64,000 nucleotides of DNA from Deltaproteobacteria bacterium (GCA_005888095.1 VBKF01000110.1:1-64000), one strand, 5' to 3'; shown: positions 8,585 to 16,405, counted from the first letter of the stretch. Notes: generated by a model not told the origin, from the letters alone. Made by a program: numbers and translations.

Positions 8585-9316
8585 GTGGGCGAGACACGCG
8601 TCGACCTGCTTCACCTGCTCGAGGATCTCCGCGACGCCTATCCCGGGGCGCTCGAGGAGACCATCCTCACCGAGATCGTGGCCAACGCCCTCGACTCGGG
8701 GGCGAGCCGCATCTCGATGGTGGCCGACCCGACGACGGCGACGTTCACCGCGGCGGACGACGGCTCCGGCATGAAGCGGCGCGAGCTGGCGCGCTACCAC
8801 GACGTCGCCGCGAGCACGAAGACGCGGGGCGAGGGCATCGGCTTCGCCGGGGTGGGCATCAAGCTCGGCCTCCTCGTCTGTGAGGAGGTGCTGACGGAGA
8901 CCCGGCGGGGCAAGACGCACGTCGCCACGCGCTGGCACCTCGCCTCGCGCCACCGCGCGCCGTGGAAATGGCTGCCGCCCCCCGGTCTGGCCGGCGAGCG
9001 CGGTACCGCGGTCCGCCTGAAGCTGCGGAACGCACTCTCCCCGCTGGTCGATACGGGCTTCATCGAGGCCGCGCTCCGGCGGAACTACCAGCCGCTGCTC
9101 GACCCGACCTTCGACGCCATCCTGGCGGCGCACTACCCGCGCGGCGTCTCCTTCGAGGTGAACGGCCGCCGGCTCGAGCGGCAGGGGTGGGACGCCGCCG
9201 AGACGGTGGCGCTCGCCCTCGCGCCGCTCGCGGTCGAGCCGGCCGCGGAGCACGGCTTCGTGACCGCCTTCCTCGGCCGCTGGGGCGAGAGCGTCGCGGG
9301 CCGGCGCCCGCGGTAG
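8585..9316 (+). CDS. GHKL (Hsp90/histidine kinase-fold) ATP-binding protein
   Basis: A 243-residue protein whose first 130 residues carry the GHKL ATP-binding fold: EIVANALDSGA (N box), ADDGSGM (G1) and GFAGVGIKLG (G2). This is the arrangement of stand-alone Hsp90/MutL/Morc-like ATPases. No phosphoacceptor histidine, HisKA or response regulator domain is present, so it is not a normal sensor kinase. A mixed alpha/beta C-terminus follows. The GTG at 8585 (VGETRVDLLHLL) is the first plausible start after the divergent gene; no strong ribosome binding site is visible. Many relatives are longer, so the protein may be a compact version. The function is unknown. Confidence 0.65.
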   Translation: MGETRVDLLHLLEDLRDAYPGALEETILTEIVANALDSGASRISMVADPTTATFTAADDGSGMKRRELARYHDVAASTKTRGEGIGFAGVGIKLGLLVCEEVLTETRRGKTHVATRWHLASRHRAPWKWLPPPGLAGERGTAVRLKLRNALSPLVDTGFIEAALRRNYQPLLDPTFDAILAAHYPRGVSFEVNGRRLERQGWDAAETVALALAPLAVEPAAEHGFVTAFLGRWGESVAGRRPR

Positions 9317-9320
9317 CTAG

Positions 9321-9743
9321 CTACGCGCGCCGGTCGACGGCGATCGTGGTCGCGCCCGCCGGCCGGTAGCCCGCGAGCGCGTGGCGGCCCGCTCCCAGGG
9401 TGGTGCAGCGGGCGGCGATGCGCGCCTGGCGCGCGCGCGCTGCACGCACGAGCGACCGATTGGTCGCGGCCGCCTCCGCGGCGAGCGCGGCCGACGCCTG
9501 CCAGAGCGCGAGCACCTCGGACGGTGCGCGGCCCGCTCGCCGCGAGGGCGCGAGCGCCGCACCGAGCGAGGCGAGAGCGGCGGTGGCCGCCTCCGCGCGG
9601 GCCGCCTCGGGGGCGAGCCGGACAGGGTCAACCGGGGTGCGCTCGTCCGTGAGCGCCTCGAGGATTCCCCGGTACACCGCGGCGAGCTCGCCGTAGAGCG
9701 CATGCTCCCGGCGGCTCGCGCGCGTGAGCTCGTCTTCCCGCAT
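9321..9743 (-). CDS. Putative flagellar chaperone (FlgN/FliT-like by position)
   Basis: A 140-residue, Ala/Arg-rich, almost entirely helical protein with heptad-like patterns and no recognisable catalytic motif. It begins MREDELTRASRREHALYGEL. The sequence alone does not identify a family. It is the last gene of the fliC-fliD-fliS unit, starting one base after the fliS stop; this position is commonly taken by FliT- or FlgN-type export chaperones of similar size and helical content. The assignment is therefore positional. A FlhB/FliK-type role is unlikely given the size. Confidence 0.45.
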   Translation of the reverse strand: MREDELTRASRREHALYGELAAVYRGILEALTDERTPVDPVRLAPEAARAEAATAALASLGAALAPSRRAGRAPSEVLALWQASAALAAEAAATNRSLVRAARARQARIAARCTTLGAGRHALAGYRPAGATTIAVDRRA

Positions 9744-9744
9744 C

Positions 9745-10131
9745 TCAGCCCGCGGCGGGGGCCGGTCGCTCGATGATCTGCTTGTAGGCCCCGGCGATGG
9801 TGCCGAACACGGCCAGCACCTCGTCGACGTGGCGCACGCTCTGCCGCGCGTTCGCCTCGGTCAGGTGCACGAGCATGAAGTCGTAGAGACGGGCCAGGTC
9901 GCGCGCGATCGTGCCGCCCGCTTCGTAGTCGAGCGTGCCGAGCAGCTCGGCGATGATCGCCTGGGCCCGGCCGAGGTTCTGTCCGAAGGCGGCCAGGTCG
10001 CCGGCGGCGAGCCCCGCGCGCGCCCGCTGGAGGAACGAGAGCCCGCCCTCGAAGACGAGGAGCAGGAGACGCGTCCGGTCGACCGAGGTCACCTGTGCCT
10101 TCGCGTACTCGCCTGCGTAGTCCATGTGCAT
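9745..10131 (-). CDS. fliS: Flagellin export chaperone FliS
   Basis: A 128-residue cytoplasmic chaperone that binds the C-terminal helix of flagellin and prevents early polymerisation. The sequence shows the FliS pattern: an N-terminal YAGEYAKAQV segment, RTRLLLLVFEGGLSFLQRA for helix 2, the central AIIAELLGTLDYEAGG and the LYDFMLVHL helix. Length is typical. Two start codons (ATG at 10131 and 10125) are possible. It lies 16 bases after fliD and one base before a probable second chaperone, in the same operon. Confidence 0.9.
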   Translation of the reverse strand: MHMDYAGEYAKAQVTSVDRTRLLLLVFEGGLSFLQRARAGLAAGDLAAFGQNLGRAQAIIAELLGTLDYEAGGTIARDLARLYDFMLVHLTEANARQSVRHVDEVLAVFGTIAGAYKQIIERPAPAAG

Positions 10132-10147
10132 CGCCCTTCCCCCTCTT

Positions 10148-11491
10148 TCAGCCGCCGAACGCCTGCTTCAGGAAGCTTCCCTGACTCTTGAGCCCGCTGA
10201 CGAAGCTCTCCAGCGACGTGAACTGCGCGCGCAGGTTGGCCTCGAAGGCGTCGACCTCGCGCTGCCCGGCATCGATCTGGTCCTGCAGGGACCGGATCTG
10301 AGCGTCGAGCGCAGTGCTGTGTATCGCGAGGCTCCCGCCCGCGGCGGTCATGTCGTCGATGAGAGCCCCGAAGTCCCGTGCCACGCCGTGCGCCGTCCCG
10401 TTGCCCGCGAACGTCTCGGCCACGGCCGTCGCATCGGTGCCGAGGGCCGAGTGAAACTTGCTCTCGTCGAAGGTGATCGTGCCGTCCTGCTGGGTGGCGA
10501 GGCCGAGGCTCGAGAGGTTCGTGTACGTTCCTCCCACCGCCTCCGAGAAGACCTCGTGCAGTCGCGCGACGAGGTGCTTCACCGTCGAATCGGTGGCGAG
10601 GCTCCCGAGCGTCACCTGGGACTTGTCCTGGCTCTCGCTGACCTGCGACTGGCCGGCGACGAAATTGACCACGTCGTTGAAGGCCGCGACCAGGGTCTTC
10701 ACCTTGGCGGTGATCTTGTCCGCGTCGTCGGCGACGGTGACCGTGGCGGTGCCGCGGTCGCGGAGCGTCAACGTCACCCCCGACAGCACGTCGCCGAAGG
10801 TGTTCGACTCGCGCTCGAACGTGCCGCTGAAGCCGCTGACCGTGAACTGGGCATTCTGTCCCGCCTGCGCGGTCTGGACCGCCAGCGCGGTGTCGTCGTG
10901 CGTGACAGTGACCGTGCTCGTCGCGCCGGTCGCCCGGCTCACGATCTCGAGCCGGAAGTCCGGGCTCGACGCGGTGCCGAGGTTGACGGCCGAGGCCGTC
11001 ACCCCGGCGTCGAGCGCATTGATGGCGCTCGCCAGGCCCGCGAGCGTGGTCGTCGCGTCCACCGCGACGCTCTGCACGGTTCCGGAGCCCACCTGGAACT
11101 GGAAGGTCCCGGGTCCGCTCGCCACCGTGCTCGAGGCCGACGCCACGCCCACCGTCGCGCCGGCCACCGAGCCGCGCGCGAGCTCCCCGACCGTCAGCGT
11201 CACGCTGCCTGGCTGCGCGCCCGTACCGGCCGCGGCCTCGAGCACGCCAAGGTCGCTCGACGTCGCCTGGCGAACGAGCACGCCGTCGGCCGTGTCGAGC
11301 GCGTGGGCGGCGGCGCTGAGTGTGCCGAGCTTGCTGGTGAGGCTGGTGATCGAGGCCTGCGTCGCCTGGACGCCCTCGACGTCGAGGCCGAGCAGATCGA
11401 CCGGACGGTGCTCGAGCGCAACGAGCTGAGTGATGATGCTCTGGGTGTCGATGCCGGTCGCGAGACCGCCGACGGTGATCACACCCGCCAT
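10148..11491 (-). CDS. fliD: Flagellar filament cap protein FliD
   Basis: A 447-residue hook-associated protein 2 that forms the distal cap and helps flagellin monomers fold into the filament. The N-terminal segment GGLATGIDTQSIITQLVALE is diagnostic, and the C-terminal coiled-coil region (about residues 395-445: SLQDQIDAGQREVDAFEANL, then FTSLESFVSGL) matches the FliD C-terminal domain. The middle part is Thr/Val/Ala-rich and variable, as usual. It follows fliC after a 109-base gap that contains a strong hairpin and a short tandem repeat, so part of its expression may depend on read-through. Confidence 0.95.
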   Translation of the reverse strand: MAGVITVGGLATGIDTQSIITQLVALEHRPVDLLGLDVEGVQATQASITSLTSKLGTLSAAAHALDTADGVLVRQATSSDLGVLEAAAGTGAQPGSVTLTVGELARGSVAGATVGVASASSTVASGPGTFQFQVGSGTVQSVAVDATTTLAGLASAINALDAGVTASAVNLGTASSPDFRLEIVSRATGATSTVTVTHDDTALAVQTAQAGQNAQFTVSGFSGTFERESNTFGDVLSGVTLTLRDRGTATVTVADDADKITAKVKTLVAAFNDVVNFVAGQSQVSESQDKSQVTLGSLATDSTVKHLVARLHEVFSEAVGGTYTNLSSLGLATQQDGTITFDESKFHSALGTDATAVAETFAGNGTAHGVARDFGALIDDMTAAGGSLAIHSTALDAQIRSLQDQIDAGQREVDAFEANLRAQFTSLESFVSGLKSQGSFLKQAFGG

Positions 11492-11508
11492 GCGACCCCT
11501 GTCCGGCC

Positions 11509-11544
11509 AGATGAAGCGCCAGATGAAGGGCTAGATGAAGCGCG
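11509..11544. repeat. Three tandem 12-bp repeats upstream of fliD
   Basis: Three head-to-tail copies of a 12-bp unit share AGATGAAG at 11509, 11521 and 11533. The array lies between the fliC-fliD hairpin and the fliD start, within the fliD 5' region on the minus strand. Its role is unknown; it could be a protein-binding array or simple slippage. Confidence 0.7.
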
Positions 11545-11572
11545 GGCCGGGGATCGAGAGATCCCCGGCCCG
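11543..11572 (-). terminator. Perfect 13-bp hairpin with GAGA-type loop between fliC and fliD
   Basis: The arms 11543-11555 (CGGGCCGGGGATC) and 11560-11572 are exact inverted complements around a four-base loop. The hairpin lies 29 bases after the fliC stop on the minus strand. No run of U follows, so it may attenuate transcription, stabilise the abundant fliC message, or act with Rho, rather than be a full intrinsic terminator. Confidence 0.65.
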
Positions 11573-11600
11573 TTGAGGACGGATCCGTTCACTGCCACCC

Positions 11601-12428
11601 TTAGCGCAGGAGCTGGAGGGCGAGGGCAGGACGCTGATTGGCCTGCGCCAGGACGGCCGTGCCGGCCTGCTGCAGAATGCTGGCGCGGGTCAGCTCGCCG
11701 GTCTCGGCCGCGACGTCGGCGTCGCGGATGCGGCTTTCGGCAGCCGCGAAGTTCTCCTTCGCGACCCGGAGTCCGGCGATGGCCGTGACCAGCCGGCTCT
11801 CGAAGGCGCCGAGAGTCCCTCGGGTGTTCGCGACGTTCGCGATCGCCGAGGTGAGCACGCCGAGTGCGGACTGGGCCGCGCCCTGCGTGGAGGCCGCGAT
11901 GGCGGTCTGGCCCGCGAGGATGCCCGAGAGCGAGCCATCGACCGAGTTGAAGCTGATCTGGGAGTTGCTGCTGCCGTCGAGGCCGACTTGCACCGCCACC
12001 GTCGTACCGGCGCTCAGGAGCTGCACGCCGTTGAAGGTGGTGGTGTTGGAGATGCGGCTGATTTCCGACAGGAGCTGCGAGAACTCCTGCTGGATGGCGC
12101 TACGCTGCGTGTCGCTGACCGTGCCCGTCGCGGACTCGGAGGCGAGCTCCGAGAGGCGGGTGAGGACGTCGGTCACCTTGCCGAGCGCCTTCTCACCGAT
12201 CGCCAGCGAGGAGATGCCGTCGTTGGCGTTGCGGACCGCCTGGGCGGCGACGCGCACGTCGCGCTCGAGCTTATCGGCGATCGCGAGGCCGGCGGCGTCG
12301 TCGGAGGCGTTGTTGATGCGGAGCCCGGACGACAGCCGCTCGAGCGACGCGGTGAGGCTGTCGCTGGACTCGTCCAGGTGGCGCTGCGCGTTGAGCGAGG
12401 CCAGGTTCGTGTTGACTGTGATCGACAT
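11601..12428 (-). CDS. fliC: Flagellin
   Basis: A 275-residue filament subunit. The conserved N-terminal D0/D1 region is clear (MSITVNTNLASLNAQRHL, then ERLSSGLRINNASDDAAGLA) as is the C-terminal D1/D0 part (GAFESRLVTAI and AAESRIRDADVAAE). The exposed central domain is very short, giving a small flagellin. The ATG at 12428 was chosen because it gives the canonical N-terminus and has an AAGGAGGA ribosome binding site 9-16 bases upstream. The gene has a sigma-28-like promoter and a 5' hairpin, and is followed by a second strong hairpin before fliD. Confidence 0.97.
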   Translation of the reverse strand: MSITVNTNLASLNAQRHLDESSDSLTASLERLSSGLRINNASDDAAGLAIADKLERDVRVAAQAVRNANDGISSLAIGEKALGKVTDVLTRLSELASESATGTVSDTQRSAIQQEFSQLLSEISRISNTTTFNGVQLLSAGTTVAVQVGLDGSSNSQISFNSVDGSLSGILAGQTAIAASTQGAAQSALGVLTSAIANVANTRGTLGAFESRLVTAIAGLRVAKENFAAAESRIRDADVAAETGELTRASILQQAGTAVLAQANQRPALALQLLR

Positions 12429-12476
12429 CGACTGAGATCCTCCTTGAAGGTGCTGTTCGCCGGGTGGTCCATCCCC

Positions 12477-12495
12477 CGGCAAGTTTTTCTTGCCG
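12477..12495 (-). other. Hairpin at the predicted 5' end of the fliC mRNA
   Basis: CGGCAAG (12477-12483) and CTTGCCG (12489-12495) are exact inverted complements around a five-base loop. Given the -10 box at 12502-12509, transcription should start near 12495, so the stem would sit at the very 5' end of the transcript. Such 5' stems usually protect mRNA from decay; that role here is inferred. Confidence 0.6.
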
Positions 12496-12501
12496 CAAGA
12501 C

Positions 12502-12530
12502 TTATCGGCCGAAGCCCGCGCGGGCTTGAA
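12502..12530 (-). promoter_or_regulatory. Sigma-28 (FliA)-like promoter of fliC with palindromic spacer
   Basis: On the minus strand 12502-12509 reads GCCGATAA, an exact match to the FliA -10 consensus. A TTCAA -35-like element lies at 12526-12530. The spacer contains a perfect 16-bp palindrome, AAGCCCGCGCGGGCTT (12512-12527), which may be an operator. The flagellin gene starts 74 bases downstream. Confidence 0.7.
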
Positions 12531-12569
12531 GCGACCGCTCCTCCGACCGCCGCTGCCATGCTAGACCGT

Positions 12570-13670
12570 ATGGCAGTGGCCACCCCCACGGAGCGCGTCG
12601 CGCGCGAGGCGCGTCTGCTCGGGTTCCCGCGGGCCGGCTCGACGCCGCTCGGCGCCCTCGAGCGGGGGCCGTTTCTCGAGCGCTGGCTCGCGGACGGCCG
12701 CGCGGGCGAGATGGGCTACCTCGCGCGGCGCACGGCAGAGCGCATAGACCCGCGCACGGCGTTTCCCTGGGCGCGCAGCATCGTGTCGCTCGCCTATCCG
12801 TATCGCCCCCCGCCCGTGCCAGCGGGCGACTGGCGGGCCGAGCTGCGCGGACGCATCGCCGCGTACGCCCTCGGCGTGGACTATCACGACCGGGTGGGCG
12901 CGCTGCTCGAGCGGTTGATCGAGCGGCTCCGCGACGTCTTTCCCGCCGCCCGCTTCCGCCCGTACGTCGACACGGGGCCGGTGCTCGAGCGGGAATGGGC
13001 GGCGCGCGCCGGTCTCGGCTGGATCGGCAAGAACACGCTCCTCCTCCACCGCTCGGCCGGCTCGTACTTCTTCCTCGCCGAGCTCCTGACCGACCTCTCG
13101 CTCGACGCTGTCCCGCTGCCCGCGGACCACTGCGGCACCTGCACTCGCTGCCTCACCGCCTGTCCGACCGGCGCGCTGGAGGCGTATGCGATGGACCCCC
13201 GGCGCTGCATCTCCTATCTGACGATAGAGCACCGGAGCGCGATCCCACACGAGCTGCGCCCCCACCTCGCCAACTGGATCTTCGGCTGTGACCTCTGCCA
13301 GGTGGCCTGTCCGTGGAATCAGGCCGCACCGGAGGCGAGTGCGGCCGAGGCGCTCGCGCCCCGCCTCCCCCCGCTCCTCGCCCTCGACGCCGCCGGCTTC
13401 CGGGCGCGTTTCGGCCGGACCGCCGTGGCGCGGACCAAGCGCCGCGGGCTTCTCCGCAACGTGGCGGTCGCCCTCGGCAACAGCGGCAATCCTGACGCGG
13501 TGCCGCCGCTCGCGGCGGCGCTCGGTGATCCCGAGGCGCTCGTGCGCGGGCATGCGGCCTGGGCGCTCGGGCGGCTGGGCGGCGCTGCCGCCCGGCGCGC
13601 GCTCGAGGGAGCGCGGGCCCGCGAGCCTGATCCAGCTGTCGCGGCTGAGATCGAGGCCGCGCTCGGCTGA
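12570..13670 (+). CDS. queG: Epoxyqueuosine reductase QueG
   Basis: A 366-residue cobalamin-dependent Fe-S enzyme that reduces epoxyqueuosine to queuosine in tRNA. The signature YVDTGPVLEREWA and GLGWIGKNTLLL region binds cobalamin and holds the catalytic Asp. Two 4Fe-4S ferredoxin clusters are supported by CGTCTRCLTACPTGA and CDLCQVACPWN. The C-terminal 60 residues form HEAT-like repeats (ALGDPEALVRGHAAWALGRL), as is usual in this family. The ATG at 12570 is preferred; an in-frame ATG at 12558 adds four residues, and neither has a good ribosome binding site. The gene diverges from fliC and is followed by a CBS-kinase. Confidence 0.93.
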   Translation: MAVATPTERVAREARLLGFPRAGSTPLGALERGPFLERWLADGRAGEMGYLARRTAERIDPRTAFPWARSIVSLAYPYRPPPVPAGDWRAELRGRIAAYALGVDYHDRVGALLERLIERLRDVFPAARFRPYVDTGPVLEREWAARAGLGWIGKNTLLLHRSAGSYFFLAELLTDLSLDAVPLPADHCGTCTRCLTACPTGALEAYAMDPRRCISYLTIEHRSAIPHELRPHLANWIFGCDLCQVACPWNQAAPEASAAEALAPRLPPLLALDAAGFRARFGRTAVARTKRRGLLRNVAVALGNSGNPDAVPPLAAALGDPEALVRGHAAWALGRLGGAAARRALEGARAREPDPAVAAEIEAALG

Positions 13671-13775
13671 CCTCATACGAGCGGGCGCGCCGCGCAAACT
13701 GCGGCCGGGGCGTCGGTCCTACGCGCCGCGGTAGTAGGCGTTGTCTTCCCGCTCCTCACGCGGCATCGCTGAAGA

Positions 13776-13784
13776 GCCGATAAT
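13776..13784 (+). promoter_or_regulatory. Possible -10 element before the CBS-kinase gene
   Basis: GCCGATAAT at 13776-13784 contains GATAAT, a good housekeeping -10, and also the full sigma-28 -10 octamer GCCGATAA. No matching -35 is obvious. It lies nine bases before the ATG at 13794, which would leave a leader of only a few bases. Confidence 0.4.
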
Positions 13785-13793
13785 CAAATTCGA

Positions 13794-14894
13794 ATGCAAA
13801 CCGTGGCCACCGTGATGACCCCGGAGGTCTCGAGCGTCGACCGAGACTTTCCCCTCCTCAAGGCCATCGCCATCATGGCGAAGCGCGCCATCAGCTGCGT
13901 CGTGGTGCGCGAGGGACCGCGGCCGATCGGCATATTGACCGAGCGCGACCTCGTCCGGAAGCTCTTCGCGGCCGGAGGCGACCCCGCCATGTTTCGGGTC
14001 GGCGACGTGATGACAACGCCGCCGCAGACCGTGACCGAGGAGACCACCACGCTGGAGGCCCTTCAGCTGCTCCGGACGCGTGCCTTCCGGCGGCTGCCCG
14101 TGGTCGACCCCAACGGGGCGCTGGTCGGGATCGTCACGCAGACCGACCTCCTGCACGCGGTGATCGCGGATCTGGAGGAGGCCAGCCGCCTCAAGAGCGA
14201 GATTCTCTCCACCGTGTCACACGAGCTGCGCACCCCCATCGCGCTCATCGCTGGCTACGTCGATCTGCTCAGCGAGGGGACGTTCGAGCCGCTCCAGCCC
14301 CGACAGCAGGAAGTAGTCGCTCGTGTTCAGCGTACCAGCTCGCAGCTCGTCGATCTCGTGAACGCTGCGTTCGAACTCATCCAGCTCGAGGCCGGGCGGG
14401 TCAGCGTCGCCTGCAATCCGATCGATGTGGAAGCATTGTTCGAGCAGCTCGGCCGCGAGTTCCGCGCTCTCGTACCTGAGGGCGTGTCGCTCCACTGGCG
14501 CAACGAGCTTGGGACCCAGCCGATCCTCGGGGACCATGCCAAGCTCAAGGCGAGCCTCAAGAACGTCGTGGACAACGCGCTCAAGTTCACCACCGCGGGA
14601 CGGGTGGAGGTCATGGCTGCCTGGGCCGACGGTCTGCTCACGTTCGTGGTCCAGGACACGGGGATCGGAATTCCAGCCGCGGACCTTTCACACATCTTCG
14701 AACTGTTTCGCCAGGTCGACGCCTCGGATACACGCCGCTTCGCGGGCGTCGGCCTCGGCCTGCACGTGGTCAAGCGCCTGCTCGACGTGCTGGGCGGGAG
14801 GATCGCGGTGGACAGCACACTTGGTGTCGGCAGCACGTTCCGCATCACGATTCCCGCACCCCGCGTTATGGGTGGTCCGCCCACACGCCCCTGA
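13794..14894 (+). CDS. CBS-domain sensor histidine kinase
   Basis: A 366-residue cytoplasmic kinase. Residues 1-130 are a CBS pair (VATVMTPEVSSVDRDFP and VGDVMTTPPQTVTEETTTL) that normally binds adenine nucleotides. Residues 139-200 are HisKA with the phosphoacceptor in SHELRTPIAL, and 230-360 are HATPase_c with NVVDNALKFT, DTGIGIP and GVGLGLHVVK. No transmembrane segment is visible, so the kinase probably reads intracellular energy state. No cognate response regulator gene is adjacent. The ATG follows a GATAAT box by nine bases and has no Shine-Dalgarno sequence. Confidence 0.9.
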   Translation: MQTVATVMTPEVSSVDRDFPLLKAIAIMAKRAISCVVVREGPRPIGILTERDLVRKLFAAGGDPAMFRVGDVMTTPPQTVTEETTTLEALQLLRTRAFRRLPVVDPNGALVGIVTQTDLLHAVIADLEEASRLKSEILSTVSHELRTPIALIAGYVDLLSEGTFEPLQPRQQEVVARVQRTSSQLVDLVNAAFELIQLEAGRVSVACNPIDVEALFEQLGREFRALVPEGVSLHWRNELGTQPILGDHAKLKASLKNVVDNALKFTTAGRVEVMAAWADGLLTFVVQDTGIGIPAADLSHIFELFRQVDASDTRRFAGVGLGLHVVKRLLDVLGGRIAVDSTLGVGSTFRITIPAPRVMGGPPTRP

Positions 14895-15111
14895 GCGTCC
14901 CAACTGCCCGAGGTGCGGGCCCGAGGAGCCGGAGCGGGACCTGGAGCTGCTCGGCGTTCGGGACGACACCAGCTGGTCACATCCGAACGCCCGCAGCGTC
15001 CTCGTCGGCCTCGCGTGCCCGACCTGCGGTCTGCATGATCTCGTGAAGATCGGGTGCCTGGGAGGCGACCAGTATCAGCCTCGCAGGCCAGCGCGTTCGA
15101 GCGCCTCGTAA
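14872..15111 (+). CDS. Small zinc-ribbon-like protein (tentative)
   Basis: A possible 79-residue protein in a different frame from the kinase, starting with GTG at 14872 and overlapping its end by 23 bases. It contains two Cys pairs, CPRCG and CPTCG, about 42 residues apart, the pattern of a zinc ribbon. The rest is unremarkable. No clear ribosome binding site is seen, so the call rests on the two knuckles and the overlap arrangement. Confidence 0.4.
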   Translation: MVRPHAPERPNCPRCGPEEPERDLELLGVRDDTSWSHPNARSVLVGLACPTCGLHDLVKIGCLGGDQYQPRRPARSSAS

Positions 15112-15469
15112 AGCAGACTTTCTCGGGCGCGCCTGCCCGTCGCCACTCGATCGCGATCACCCCCTGACGGAGATCGAGACGGCGCTCGTCTGACTCGCGG
15201 GCAGGAGGTATCGGAGACGGCGCCCGGCTCCTTGGCGAGCCGCTTGGTAGAGGGCAGGGCGCTCCCGCTCCCAGGTAATTTGCTTACCTCAGTTAAGGCC
15301 TTCAACCGATTGGTCTGCTTCCTCCAGCGCGTAAGTTGAAAGCCATGTATGCGAGATCACCCCCGCGCAAAAAAGAGGACGGAAGGCGGTCTCGGCCGCG
15401 TGAGCGTGGTCGCCGCCGGTGGTGGTGTCGAGAGCGTGAAGGTTCCTTCTCTCGGAAAGGAGCGTGAGC
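15112..15469 (+). promoter_or_regulatory. Intergenic region with conserved upstream element of secreted paralogue A
   Basis: About 360 bases without a convincing gene. From about 15256 the sequence is the upstream flank shared with the second paralogue. It contains an inverted repeat AGGTAA-N5-TTACCT at 15273-15289, a conserved TTCAACCGATTGGTCTG block at about 15301, and a conserved ATGTATGCGAGATCACCC block at about 15344. A GAAAGGAG ribosome binding site ends at 15462. The blocks recur in the same order before the second copy, so they are likely regulatory. Confidence 0.5.
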
Positions 15470-15757
15470 ATGAAACGATTCCTGCAGGTACTTCTGCTCG
15501 CAGCCCTGGGCTTCCTGGGTAGCCGCCTCAGCTGGGCGGACACAGCGGCTGTGGGCACGGGGACCGGCGTCGCGCTGGCGTTGGGCGGAGGAGGCGCGGC
15601 TGCCGTCGGCAGCGCGGTAGCTGTGGCGCTTTCGTCGGGCGACGACGAAGACGAGTCCTCGGGAGCCGCCGCCGTGGCCACGGGCGTAGCGCTTGCCCTC
15701 GGCGGCGGTGGCGGTGCCGCGGTTGGCACCGGGACCGGCATCGCACTGGCGTTCTAA
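15470..15757 (+). CDS. Small secreted Gly/Ala-rich protein, paralogue A
   Basis: A 95-residue protein. Residues 1-24 form a Sec signal peptide (MKRFLQVLLLAALGFLGS, then cleavage after SWA). The mature part is two similar Gly/Ala/Val-rich blocks, AVGTGTGVALALGGGG and VATGVALALGGGGG, with AVGTGTG also near the C-terminus, separated by a short acidic linker SSGDDEDESS. There is no cysteine. The alternating small and hydrophobic residues suggest a beta-rich or glycine-zipper structure that could self-assemble or insert in a membrane. The ATG at 15470 has GAAAGGAG seven bases upstream. No family is recognised. Confidence 0.75.
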   Translation: MKRFLQVLLLAALGFLGSRLSWADTAAVGTGTGVALALGGGGAAAVGSAVAVALSSGDDEDESSGAAAVATGVALALGGGGGAAVGTGTGIALAF

Positions 15758-15773
15758 GCCAACACCGCCACCG

Positions 15774-15844
15774 GAGTTGCCCCGGTTTCGCGGGCACCAA
15801 CGCCCCTTCGGGGAAAGGGGAGTGGCCACGAACCGGGGCAACTC
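15774..15844 (+). terminator. Large 3' hairpin after paralogue A
   Basis: The arms 15774-15787 (GAGTTGCCCCGGTT) and 15831-15844 are exact inverted complements. The 43-base loop contains a nested CCCCTTCGGGG hairpin. It starts 17 bases after the stop codon. There is no U-run, so termination strength is uncertain. Confidence 0.6.
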
Positions 15845-16105
15845 ACGCAGGACGAGCGCTTCGGCGGCCCGTCGGACGAATGACGGCGGCTGGGGCGTTC
15901 CCGCTCCCGGGTGATTCCCTTACCTCAATCAAGGCCTTCAACCGATTGGTCTGGTTTCCCCCTGTGCGTAGATTGGTGTGCATGTATGCGAGATCACCCC
16001 CGCGCATCGGAGGACGAAAAGGCGGTGTCGGCCGCGCGAGCGTGGCCGCCGCCAGTCGTGTTGTCGAGAGCGTGAAGGTTCATTCTCTCGGAAAGGAGCA
16101 TGAGC

Positions 16106-16405
16106 ATGAAACGATCCCTGCAGGTACTTCTGATCGCAGCCCTGGGCTTCCTGGGTAGCAGCCTCAGCTGGGCGGACTCCGCGGCTGTGGGCAGCGGGAC
16201 CGGCGTCGCGCTGGCGTTGGGCGGAGGAGGCGCGGCGGCCGTCGGCAGCGCGGTAGGTGTGGCGCTTTCGTCGCGCGGGTGCGACTGCGACGACGACGAC
16301 GAGTCCGGTGCAGCCGCCGCGGTGGGCACGGGCGTAGCGGTTGCCCTCGGCGGTGGTGGCGGTGCCGCGGTCGGCACCGGAACCGGCGTCGCACTGGCGT
16401 TCTAA
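16106..16405 (+). CDS. Small secreted Gly/Ala-rich protein, paralogue B
   Basis: A 99-residue paralogue of the preceding gene. It keeps the signal peptide (MKRSLQVLLIAALGFLGS, cleavage after SWA) and the two Gly/Ala/Val blocks (GTGVALALGGGG and GTGVAVALGGGGG). The linker differs: SSRGCDCDDDDES contains two cysteines two residues apart, absent in paralogue A, followed by an acidic run that could bind a metal or form a disulfide. The ribosome binding site GAAAGGAG is kept at the same distance. Both copies end in the same hydrophobic ALAF. The function is unknown; location upstream of an exported protein and a MacAB-type exporter is suggestive only. Confidence 0.75.
   Translation: MKRSLQVLLIAALGFLGSSLSWADSAAVGSGTGVALALGGGGAAAVGSAVGVALSSRGCDCDDDDESGAAAAVGTGVAVALGGGGGAAVGTGTGVALAF

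Noticed and set aside
12558..12569. Upstream ATG as queG start
   Set aside because: It adds only four residues, has no ribosome binding site, and the downstream ATG gives an equally good N-terminus; it remains possible.
15345..15470. Conserved leader peptide (MYARSPPR) before both paralogues
   Set aside because: An ATG and the first codons are shared, but an indel puts the two copies in different frames and only copy A has a short stop-bounded frame. The similarity is better explained by a conserved DNA or RNA element.
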